A stretch of DNA of 6,025 nucleotides from Ignavibacteria bacterium. Lineage in GTDB: Bacteria > Bacteroidota > Ignavibacteria > Ignavibacteriales > Melioribacteraceae. Position numbers and translations under genes: made by a program. Positions 1-6,025 of this stretch are shown here, one piece after another. The notes under the pieces are model-generated. The model saw only the letters and a program-made list of their open reading frames with translations, was not told the DNA's origin and ran no database searches. The stretch is from the NCBI GenBank assembly GCA_011049495.1, contig DSBF01000503.1, forward strand, positions 1-6,025, read 5' to 3'. Each line of letters begins with the position of its first letter. Within the stretch, counting starts at the first letter, position 1.

Positions 1-976
1 ATTCTAAAATAGTATTTTTATCTTTAGCGTATAAAAAATCAATATAACTACTATAAATATGTTTATTCAAACTTTCACGCCCTGAGTTTTCCTCTATTTT
101 ACTCTTTTCAAACAAACAAACATTGCTTGCAAAAAAGTTATTTAAAATGAATTCATCTTCTTCGGCGAAATATTCATCAATTTCATTTCTTAAGTTTTCA
201 CTAATTAAATTGAAGCTATAAGTTGGTTGAGTAGTAAAAATTTTGGCATAATATTTGAGTCTTTCTCTTGTTTTTTTTGAAATATTGAGTGAGTTAATAA
301 GCCTAATAATCTCTAAAGACTCCAGCGATAATTTAATGTTCTCTTTTTTATCAGGTATTTTAAAATCACTAATACTTAAAATACCTAAAATGGATAAAAA
401 GTCATCATAAATCGAACCATTCTTAAAATACAAGGAACCATACCTTTTTACAATTATATGATCAGTTCCAAACAGTCTTGAGTACCCTTTTAAAAAATCT
501 GTATAGTTATAATATTTTGGTATATCGTGTATTTCATCAATATAAGGACATGTCTCTATACTCTCTTTAACCCATTGGTTATAAAGAGACTCAGCCAAAT
601 CGCATCTATCTCGAATGTAAAAAATTACATATATTTCTGACCACATATTAATAAAAAAATCAGATAATTTACTCCATTGTTGCGCAAATAGTTCGGAGCT
701 AATTAGAACAGATTCATGCTCTTTTATTTCTTGAGCCAGTTCCTCAAGAATTGATTCCTTTGAAATAATCTTAAACTTATTAGTGTTGCGCATATCAATA
801 TCGCATAAAATAGTTGCCAGTTGATGATGTGAACCATCTTCAACTAAACCTGTCTTTGGATATAGAAATCCTTTGTTAAGTAATATATTTCTATTATCAT
901 ATAAAAAACCTTGGATTGCAGTAGTTCCTGTTTTGCCACAACCAGCATGAAGATATAATTTAGGTTTAGTTTTCAT
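1..976 (-). CDS. Sulfotransferase family protein (3' end outside the window)
   Basis: This gene probably transfers a sulfuryl group from PAPS to a hydroxyl, most likely on a sugar of the glycan made by this locus. From the ATG at 976-974 the frame is open to the left edge, giving 325 complete codons and no stop. Seen directly: the 5'-phosphosulfate loop HAGCGKTGTTAIQ at residues 10-22, and a second block, VIFYIRDRCDLAESLYNQW, at about 117-135. In that block R122 and S130 lie eight residues apart, as do the Arg and Ser that hold the 3'-phosphate of PAPS in known sulfotransferases. No signal peptide or membrane segment is visible, so a cytoplasmic enzyme is expected. The start is supported by the position of the loop, as usual in the family, and by an AGAG at 984-987, seven bases upstream. 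The start lies inside the end of the upstream gene (11-nt overlap), which implies co-transcription and translational coupling. The family call is firm; the acceptor is unknown. Confidence 0.88.
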   Translation of the reverse strand, partial: MKTKPKLYLHAGCGKTGTTAIQGFLYDNRNILLNKGFLYPKTGLVEDGSHHQLATILCDIDMRNTNKFKIISKESILEELAQEIKEHESVLISSELFAQQWSKLSDFFINMWSEIYVIFYIRDRCDLAESLYNQWVKESIETCPYIDEIHDIPKYYNYTDFLKGYSRLFGTDHIIVKRYGSLYFKNGSIYDDFLSILGILSISDFKIPDKKENIKLSLESLEIIRLINSLNISKKTRERLKYYAKIFTTQPTYSFNLISENLRNEIDEYFAEEDEFILNNFFASNVCLFEKSKIEENSGRESLNKHIYSSYIDFLYAKDKNTILE

Positions 977-3900
977 TTTTAGACTCTAAAGCAAATTTAA
1001 GATTTTGAAAAAAACGTGGATCATCAAAAAACTTTAGCATGTTATTGCCAGTATATAAATCGTCCATTTCCAAATCGAGCAATAACCTTATGTCACTTAA
1101 ACTATTTGGATTATCTAAGAAATCTTTAAAGGTCCAAAGAGTTGATTCAAAATTAAAATCTGGAAGCTCATCAAATCTATTGATGACATCCGATATAAAC
1201 TCCAATATGCCATCATGCACATTGTTCAATAACTCTAAATACTTTGAACTGTATGTACAATTCATGTATCTAGGTTTAAAACCACCCTCATTCTCATCCA
1301 TCGCAATAATAGGGGGAGTAGAACTTGTTAATAAGGCTTCATAATAAATCGAGTATTTTAAAAAAACTTCTTTTAATCTATCGCTACCGCCTAGATATTG
1401 ATTAAACATACATGTTTTATCTGTATCATTATGTCCACTTTTGGACATAATGTACAAACCAAAAGTTTTCGCAGAAATCATAGAATTGATGTTTTTTTGT
1501 ACCGTGCCAGAATAACCTATATCAAGCACAGCAGATTTTTCTACAACCACGTGACTAAGATAATTCAAAAATATTTTCTTTTGCATGTTTAATGTTTTCA
1601 ATATAGAAGATTCCAGTGTTTTAAAAACTCTTACTATTAAATTCCTATCCTTAGGAAGACAATATTTGGTATTTAAATTAATTTGTAAACTTTTTAATTT
1701 TTTATTATCTGTATCAGTTAATTGATATCCGAGTCGACCATAAAAAAACTCATCAATTCTGCCATCAAAATGAAGATTAGAGTCAATTATTTGATCAATA
1801 AAATCAGGCCGTCCTGACTGCAATGAGTTGGACATAACTCTGGACGCATACAACAAAGAACTATCTATTGGATTTTTTAATCTTGGCTTCATTAAATCAT
1901 ATACTTTTTTAAACACAACCCCCTCTCTCGTTAAAAAGAGTAATTTTTCAATATTCATTTCAACTGCAATTTCATGAGACTTTTTAATAAATTGGTACAA
2001 TAGAGGCCCAAAACAAATATAGCCTATATCTTTCTGATTTGAAAATAAGTTTTCCTGGAATGATATTGTTTTACAAAATAGACGCTCAGCAATCAAACCT
2101 GCAGGTGAAATTTCATTCTCTTTTAAGGGAAAAGATAACATGGAAAGATTATTTTTCACAAATAACCTCTTAATCAAATCAGATTTTGACGGCAAGTGAA
2201 ATGATGTAAATCCATTCTTTAATGGTACAACAACATCAGAATGGAGACTATCCCCAATAACAAAATGTTTTTTGCTTCTCTCTTTTTCTAAGAGATACTT
2301 ATAAACACTTCCCGAATCTTTTCTCATTCCAGTGAAAGATGAAACCAAAAGTTCATCATACATTAAATCAGATATACCTACTTTGTTTAACATTTTTTTG
2401 ATTACATCTTTAGTTAAATACATGTCAGACAATAGAACAATTTTTAGTTTTTTAGTTTTAGCAAATTTTAGCATATCTAATGCCACCTCTCTTGGGCGCG
2501 CCATCGATAATTCGCAACCAATTTCAAGCGCTTTTATACGATTAGCCTGACTCGATGTAATACCAAGTAATTTTTCCAGTGAGCGATATATGTCAGAAAT
2601 ATCTATATCTTTATTTTTTATTTTACTTCTAGCGTAAGTGTCTGCATATATTCTTTGATTCGTAAAATTATTTATTTTTTTACCCACTATAGCCTCTACT
2701 CTGGGTAACATATAGTTAAATAACTCTTCAGGTTCATAGAATGGCCTAGTCAGAAGAGTATCAAATATATCAAAATATACTATGTTATTTTTAGTTTCAT
2801 TAATTTTTTTATAAAAAGAGATCTCGGTATAAGCTGTAGTTTGCATAAAGCTATTTCTTTCAGATAAACTTTTTTTAGGAAATTGAATCACATCATCTTT
2901 TAATAAAGTAAAAATAGATTTATACTTCTGTTTGCTCACGACAATATCAATAACCCTCTCTATTCCATGCGCCAAGGTACCATCATTGGGCAATGGTTCG
3001 CTGGGAAAATCTGCTATCGTATAGCCTGTATTCAACAAAGGCTTAATTGCATCTACCTTTGCCCAAAAAAATGTTCCAGCAGGAAACCTGATATTATCAA
3101 TATCCAACACATGGTAACCGCATCTGTCTAATATGTCCGTCATGTGCTTTTTATTCGACCCACTATTTTCTAACGAAACAAATTCTGGGTATGTTTGCGG
3201 ATGAATAATGCCTACCGATTCATCGTTAGATAGTTCATTGATAATTCTATTTACTCCCAAGCCCATTATCCGGTCCAGCAAGTACAATCGCCAATTATCA
3301 AATGATTTCTTACTATGCACGTGACAAACCAAATCATAATTTACAATTTTTTCCTTCAATGTAACAAAAAATGGAGCGATATCTCTACCTCTATTTTGGA
3401 CAATTTCAATATGTAGCTTATCAACCTTCAAAAGCTTGGCGACTTTTCTATTTGCTTCTCTCTTGACTTCAGTATCGATACATGTAATAAACAAATCAAA
3501 AACATAGTCTATATTATTCAAATAGCCAATCAACTCATCCAACCAATCAATGTAAAAAACATGTGCATGTACTGCTATACTCTTTGGCTTAACATATAAT
3601 TGATCTGCACGGTCATATGGCGTATCAAGCAACAATATGCGACTCGCTTCATATTTTGTATTTTTATTTTTCCTGAAGTTAAGCGGTTCCACTTCTTTTA
3701 AGGCTCTACCAATAGAATTTAAAGCTGCATATCCATATTTGGTATCTGGTTCGAGATAGGTTCCTTCAGCCCATTCATTCCAAGCATTAAAAAAAATGAA
3801 TCTACTATTTATTGGAAGCTCCTTTCGGGCATAATATATATTATCAATCGTCCATTTTTGAAAAATATCAAAAGAAAAATTAGTAAATATATGCGATTTG

Positions 3901-5180
3901 TCCCTCTTTCGTCCTGCATTATCAAATTTCAATATTGCATTTTTAAAAATCGTATAGTCACCCTTGTGCCTTTTTCGTTTATTTGCAACGCTAAAGTAGT
4001 AGTCACGGTATGAATCTATAACACCATTAAATCCGCAATAAGTCTTAATATTATTACATTTAGTATTGTATTCTTTATTTTGTAGATGGGCAGGCATTTC
4101 TACGGCTGCATCAAATCCAAACTTTGTTGGGTTGCTATAGTCTTGATAGGTTTGAACTGCCACAAGATAGATTTCACCAATACCATTTTCTCTACACCAT
4201 TCCCTCCATGCCTTAGTCATGGCAACAGCGTCAGGTAATTGCTGTTTTCTGTATATTAGGAGCATTGGCTTTCCTTCGTACCTAATATACCTACTGTCTT
4301 TTAAATACTTTGAAATATTTTTAATAAACTCAACATCCTCTCCATTTTTATATTTCTGTTCCATTAAGATTTCGTGGTCTGAACCATCCCAGCGTCTTGA
4401 CCAATTTTCATTAGCCCAACACAGGCAGAAATTTATGTTGATAGATTTGTCTGACAAAAACAATTCTAAAGGCTTCTCCAAAATCATCTTTCCGCTAAAC
4501 CAATAATAATAAAAACAAAATCCGAAAATTCCATATTCCTTAGCCAATCTTGCCTGCTTGTGCAGAGTATTGGTATTAAGTAAATTATAATACCCCATGT
4601 CTGGATGAGGTATCCTTGTTTGAAAATGATCATCGTACCACTTTGATGCATACTTGCAACTTGTCCAGTCCGTAAAACCCTTCTCCCACCAAAGGTTGTT
4701 TTCTTTAACTTCATGGAACTGTGGAAGGTAAAAAGCAATAGGCTTAATCTCCCCTTCATAATTAAATAATATTTTATCTTCATAAAAATCTGTGATAACA
4801 TCATGTTCAAATTTATTTTTTAATTTTTTATCATGAAGCTCAAAAGATTTTTTTTCTTTTGCTGTTTTATTTTTAAAAATACTCTTATTTTCTTTCAGTG
4901 CCATGTTGTTACGACCTTCGCCCCGTCCATATAAAACATAATGCACCAAAGGATTCAAGCCAGATTTTCTAACATCATCATAGCTATTTAAATAAAACTT
5001 TGTATCAAAATCTCTATTAGGATTTCTACCCTCTGCTGCGCCATGTTTAATATAATGCATAATTGGGTCAATGTCTGCTTTGCGTACATCAGGATAGGTA
5101 AAGAGATAATATTGGGTGTCGAATAGGCCGCTTTGGGCGATGATTTTTCTCCATTTTTTGTGTTTTAGGTATTGGATCAT
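966..5180 (-). CDS. Multidomain glycan biosynthesis protein: WbsX/GH99-like + RgpF-like + HAD-like
   Basis: A 1404-residue protein, probably cytoplasmic (no signal peptide or membrane helix seen), predicted to assemble or modify a surface polysaccharide. Modules in order: two short repeats at 17-55 and 56-93; a charged linker at about 94-140; a WbsX (GH99-like, Glyco_tran_WbsX) domain at about 147-497 with YLPQFH (151-156), WWEKGFTDW (164-172), CWANENWSRRWDG (254-266) and FFNAWNEWAEGTYLEP (463-478); an RgpF-like (rhamnan synthesis F) domain at about 534-770 with NRGRDIAPFF (596-605) and HVHSKKS (620-626); a HAD-like domain at about 800-1000; and a C-terminal region, often found after this HAD type (COG5610-like), with FLTREG (1082-1087), LLYASR and VLDIGYSGT (1218-1226). 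HAD motifs are FDIFDTLL (D804), LLSD (S918), a Lys near 954 and GDSLHSD (976-982); Phe806 replaces the usual second Asp. The start ATG at 5180-5178 has a weak AAGAAAG eight bases upstream. The last 11 nt overlap the sulfotransferase gene. Module identities are well supported, but sugar specificity and the role of the HAD part are not. Confidence 0.93.
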   Translation of the reverse strand: MIQYLKHKKWRKIIAQSGLFDTQYYLFTYPDVRKADIDPIMHYIKHGAAEGRNPNRDFDTKFYLNSYDDVRKSGLNPLVHYVLYGRGEGRNNMALKENKSIFKNKTAKEKKSFELHDKKLKNKFEHDVITDFYEDKILFNYEGEIKPIAFYLPQFHEVKENNLWWEKGFTDWTSCKYASKWYDDHFQTRIPHPDMGYYNLLNTNTLHKQARLAKEYGIFGFCFYYYWFSGKMILEKPLELFLSDKSININFCLCWANENWSRRWDGSDHEILMEQKYKNGEDVEFIKNISKYLKDSRYIRYEGKPMLLIYRKQQLPDAVAMTKAWREWCRENGIGEIYLVAVQTYQDYSNPTKFGFDAAVEMPAHLQNKEYNTKCNNIKTYCGFNGVIDSYRDYYFSVANKRKRHKGDYTIFKNAILKFDNAGRKRDKSHIFTNFSFDIFQKWTIDNIYYARKELPINSRFIFFNAWNEWAEGTYLEPDTKYGYAALNSIGRALKEVEPLNFRKNKNTKYEASRILLLDTPYDRADQLYVKPKSIAVHAHVFYIDWLDELIGYLNNIDYVFDLFITCIDTEVKREANRKVAKLLKVDKLHIEIVQNRGRDIAPFFVTLKEKIVNYDLVCHVHSKKSFDNWRLYLLDRIMGLGVNRIINELSNDESVGIIHPQTYPEFVSLENSGSNKKHMTDILDRCGYHVLDIDNIRFPAGTFFWAKVDAIKPLLNTGYTIADFPSEPLPNDGTLAHGIERVIDIVVSKQKYKSIFTLLKDDVIQFPKKSLSERNSFMQTTAYTEISFYKKINETKNNIVYFDIFDTLLTRPFYEPEELFNYMLPRVEAIVGKKINNFTNQRIYADTYARSKIKNKDIDISDIYRSLEKLLGITSSQANRIKALEIGCELSMARPREVALDMLKFAKTKKLKIVLLSDMYLTKDVIKKMLNKVGISDLMYDELLVSSFTGMRKDSGSVYKYLLEKERSKKHFVIGDSLHSDVVVPLKNGFTSFHLPSKSDLIKRLFVKNNLSMLSFPLKENEISPAGLIAERLFCKTISFQENLFSNQKDIGYICFGPLLYQFIKKSHEIAVEMNIEKLLFLTREGVVFKKVYDLMKPRLKNPIDSSLLYASRVMSNSLQSGRPDFIDQIIDSNLHFDGRIDEFFYGRLGYQLTDTDNKKLKSLQINLNTKYCLPKDRNLIVRVFKTLESSILKTLNMQKKIFLNYLSHVVVEKSAVLDIGYSGTVQKNINSMISAKTFGLYIMSKSGHNDTDKTCMFNQYLGGSDRLKEVFLKYSIYYEALLTSSTPPIIAMDENEGGFKPRYMNCTYSSKYLELLNNVHDGILEFISDVINRFDELPDFNFESTLWTFKDFLDNPNSLSDIRLLLDLEMDDLYTGNNMLKFFDDPRFFQNLKFALESKNEN
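984..987 (-). promoter_or_regulatory. Ribosome binding site of the sulfotransferase gene
   Basis: On the minus strand the bases before the ATG read TTTAGAGTCTAAAA, placing AGAG seven bases upstream of the start and inside the last codons of the multidomain gene. The match is modest but well placed, and supports coupling of the two genes across their 11-nt overlap (966-976). Confidence 0.5.
4902..5132 (-). repeat. Two tandem ~38-residue protein repeats at the N-terminus of the multidomain protein
   Basis: Residues 17-55 and 56-93 share the pattern FDTxxYLxxYxDVRKxxxxPxxHYxxxGxxEGRN. The pair is clear in protein but diverged in DNA, so it is an old duplication. From memory, repeats of this form (FDxxYYLxxxPDVxxxxxxPxxHYxxxGxxEGRxP) are common at the ends of bacterial glycosyltransferases and related surface-glycan enzymes. 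They are presumed to be interaction or positioning modules with no known catalysis. Confidence 0.8.
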
Positions 5181-5247
5181 TTATTTAGCTTTCTTGTGGT
5201 TTTTTTGGGGTTGTTTAGGGTGATGGGTGGCATTTGGATGGATAATG

Positions 5248-5273
5248 GATTCTTCGCTGCGCTCAGAATGACG
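5248..5273. repeat. Dispersed 'SERSEES'-type intergenic repeat, one copy
   Basis: On the minus strand this stretch reads GTCATTCTGAGCGCAGCG and continues to GAAGAATCC. From memory, this short element recurs in intergenic DNA of many unrelated bacteria and gives rise to spurious predicted proteins containing SERSEES or LSAAKNP. Here both readings appear in two minus-strand frames (HSERSEES and ILSAAKNP). It overlaps the first unit of the 21-bp array, which looks like an expansion of its GAGCG end. Its function is unknown. Confidence 0.65.
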
Positions 5274-5321
5274 GGAGTGGCGCTCAGGGTGACAGGAGTG
5301 GCGCTCAGGGTGACTGGGGTG
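5259..5321. repeat. Three 21-bp tandem units
   Basis: Plus-strand units at 5259-5279, 5280-5300 and 5301-5321 all begin GCGCTCAG, followed by AATGAC or GGTGAC and then a G-rich end close to GGAGTG. Unit 1 differs from unit 2 by AA versus GG plus one more base. Unit 3 differs from unit 2 by two bases near its end. The length is a multiple of three, so a frame through the array stays open: in one minus-strand frame it reads HPERHSC / HPERHSR / HSERSEES. Confidence 0.85.
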
Positions 5322-5388
5322 GTGGTTGGGCTGGTGGCTTGTGATTGTTTTATGCATGGCTTGAAATCCTCTATCAAAATTCACTTTG

Positions 5389-6025
5389 CTATTTTCTCAA
5401 TTTTCTCATGATTTGTCGTAGTGGGCGGGTAATGCGCCAGCTCTTGCTCATGTAGATATCTGCTAGTTCTGATTGGAGCTTGGATAGTTCTTCGCCCTTT
5501 ACATGTAAGGCTTGCTTTGTTCTATTTAACTCTTCGCTCTTTACATGTAAGGCGTGTTTTGTTTGACTTAGCTCTTGCTCTTTTGATTGCAATTCATCAT
5601 TCAAAATTGAACATTCATCATTCTTCTGATTTAAGCTCTGTTCTGTTTGACTTAGCTCTTCACTCTTTACATGTAAGGCGTGTTTGGTTTCTTGGGCTTC
5701 TTGTGTCTTTACATGTAAGGCTTGCTTTGTTTGGTTTAACTCTTCGCTCTTTACATGTAAGGATTCTTTTGTTCTATTTAATTCATCATTCAAAATTAAA
5801 CATTCATCACTCTTCTGCTTCAAGCTCTCTTTGGCTCTTTTTCCTTCATCCAGCGAGCTTACAATGCCTTCATTGTAAAAAAGTTTTTGGTAGCTAAAAA
5901 GCTCATATCTTAGTGCATCAAACTCTTTTTCAAGATTGTGCTCATTAAAGCTATCTTTCAATGCCAATATATCTTTTACTATTTTTGGAATATTGTCCGA
6001 TAAATTGTCCATAGAGATATTATGG
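5389..6025 (-). CDS. Repetitive coiled-coil protein with SWRITRPLR tail (5' end probably outside the window)
   Basis: The frame ends with TAG at 5391-5389 and is open to the right edge. The first ATG inside the window is at 6012-6010 (207 residues), but the bases before it (CCATAATATCTCT) hold no ribosome binding site. I therefore think this is the C-terminal part of a longer protein. Numbering from that Met: residues 1-60 are charged and probably helical; 61-183 are coiled coil made of 14-residue units of the form xLHVKxEELxxTKx, interrupted by a second unit type, QKxDECxILNDEL; 184-207 form the tail, DIYMSKSWRITRPLRQIMRKLRK, strongly basic. From memory, SxSWRxTxPLR tails after coiled coils are common on bacterial glycosyltransferases and methyltransferases of surface-glycan loci. 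No catalytic domain lies inside the window. A scaffold, or a molecular ruler like the coiled coil of WbdD, is possible but is inference. Alternatively this is a short stand-alone coiled-coil protein starting at 6012. Confidence 0.8.
   Translation of the reverse strand, partial: HNISMDNLSDNIPKIVKDILALKDSFNEHNLEKEFDALRYELFSYQKLFYNEGIVSSLDEGKRAKESLKQKSDECLILNDELNRTKESLHVKSEELNQTKQALHVKTQEAQETKHALHVKSEELSQTEQSLNQKNDECSILNDELQSKEQELSQTKHALHVKSEELNRTKQALHVKGEELSKLQSELADIYMSKSWRITRPLRQIMRKLRK
5474..5830 (-). repeat. Composite in-frame 42-bp repeat array within the coiled-coil gene
   Basis: The codons TTA CAT GTA AA (Leu-His-Val-Lys) recur identically, seen as the palindrome TTACATGTAA at 5499, 5541, 5667, 5709 and 5751. 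The spacings are 42, 126, 42 and 42 bp, all multiples of 42. A second unit of about 47 bp occurs at 5593-5639 and 5782-5828 with 43 of 47 bases identical, 189 bp apart (nine heptads). Identity at DNA level, including synonymous positions, points to recent duplication or gene conversion. All spacings keep both the reading frame and the heptad register. Confidence 0.9.

Larger units (their letters stand above)
5189..5348 (-). promoter_or_regulatory. C-rich, G-poor transcript stretch; candidate Rho-entry region
   Basis: Counting the minus strand by hand over these 160 bases gives 67 C and 20 G (about 42% against 13%), in a window that is otherwise AT-rich. A transcript with C well above G and many YC steps, following directly on the stop codon of a gene, is what Rho-utilisation regions look like. 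There is no sequence consensus to confirm it, and the C bias comes partly from the repeat units. If Rho acts here, it would reduce expression of the downstream multidomain and sulfotransferase genes. Confidence 0.25.
5181..5388. other. Repeat-bearing spacer between the coiled-coil gene and the multidomain gene
   Basis: This 208-bp gap holds a dispersed-type repeat (5248-5273), three 21-bp tandem units (5259-5321) and a C-rich, G-poor stretch on the transcribed minus strand. I see no convincing -35/-10 pair for either strand and no GC stem followed by a T run. The genes on both sides point the same way, so read-through from the coiled-coil gene into the multidomain gene is plausible. A His-rich frame of 58 codons (5357-5181, minus) spans it; it is discussed as a finding and not called as a gene. 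Confidence 0.7.

Noticed and set aside
271..278. Run of eight T (A on the coding strand) in the sulfotransferase gene, and a similar one at 4848-4855, as phase-variation switches
   Set aside because: A8 runs are expected by chance in DNA this AT-rich, and both frames are intact. Nothing points to selected slippage.
1039..1344. Plus-strand frame of 101 codons opposite the C-terminal part of the multidomain gene
   Set aside because: It is antisense to a well-supported coding region, with low-complexity Ser/Leu-rich content and no recognisable motif.
4484..4810. Minus-strand frame of 108 codons inside the multidomain gene
   Set aside because: It is out of frame within the strongly conserved WbsX domain and is therefore a shadow.
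5177..5377. Minus-strand frame of 66 codons (TTG start) ending in a TGA that overlaps the ATG of the multidomain gene
   Set aside because: The content is the LSAAKNP reading of the dispersed repeat and the start is a TTG without clear support. The ATGA overlap is tempting but probably chance.
5181..5388. Factor-independent terminator or promoter in the spacer
   Set aside because: The dispersed repeat forms only a weak, mismatched hairpin and no stem is followed by a T run on the transcribed strand. No acceptable -35/-10 pair was found by eye.
5172..5411. Plus-strand open frame of 79 codons over the spacer
   Set aside because: It reads through the 21-bp units as a short repeated peptide (ALRVTGV) and overlaps the starts and ends of both flanking genes on the other strand.
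5499..5760. CRISPR-like regular repeats with a palindromic core
   Set aside because: The intervals between the palindromes are themselves repeats and not unique spacers, the whole stretch is coding, and there are no cas genes in the window.
5517..5897. Plus-strand open frame of 126 codons across the coiled-coil gene
   Set aside because: It is the antisense reading of the 42-bp repeats, which stay open because the period is a multiple of three. Its composition is that of an antisense shadow and there is no ribosome binding site.

Overview
The window is AT-rich and carries one strand of a surface-polysaccharide (O-antigen, capsule or similar glycan) biosynthesis locus. Everything I can support as a gene lies on the minus strand, so transcription runs from high to low coordinates. 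The gene content (sulfotransferase, WbsX/RgpF-type glycan enzyme, coiled-coil protein with a SWRxTxPLR tail) and the SERSEES-type intergenic repeat suggest a Gram-negative bacterium. An AT-rich proteobacterium or campylobacterote would fit, but no marker gene is present to fix the taxonomy.

Layout in transcription order: (1) 6025-5389, a coiled-coil protein whose reading frame is still open at the right edge. It is built largely from near-identical 14-residue (42-bp) repeats and ends in a basic tail common on bacterial glycan enzymes. (2) 5388-5181, a 208-bp spacer holding a dispersed repeat and three 21-bp tandem units. It is unusually C-rich and G-poor on the transcribed strand and contains a small His-rich open frame of doubtful reality. 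(3) 5180-966, one very large gene (1404 aa) that fuses two short repeats, a WbsX/GH99-like domain, an RgpF-like domain, a HAD-like domain and a conserved C-terminal region. (4) 976-1, a PAPS-dependent sulfotransferase. It overlaps gene 3 by 11 nt and runs off the left edge without its 3' end.

Inferred teamwork: the multidomain protein would build or modify a surface glycan and the sulfotransferase would add sulfate to it. The coiled-coil protein could be a scaffold or length-setting partner. The most unusual points are the in-frame 42-bp coiled-coil repeat array, the four-module fusion protein, the Phe in place of the second Asp in its HAD motif, and the strand-biased repeat spacer between genes 1 and 3. 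No RNA genes, CRISPR arrays, insertion sequences or convincing factor-independent terminators were seen.
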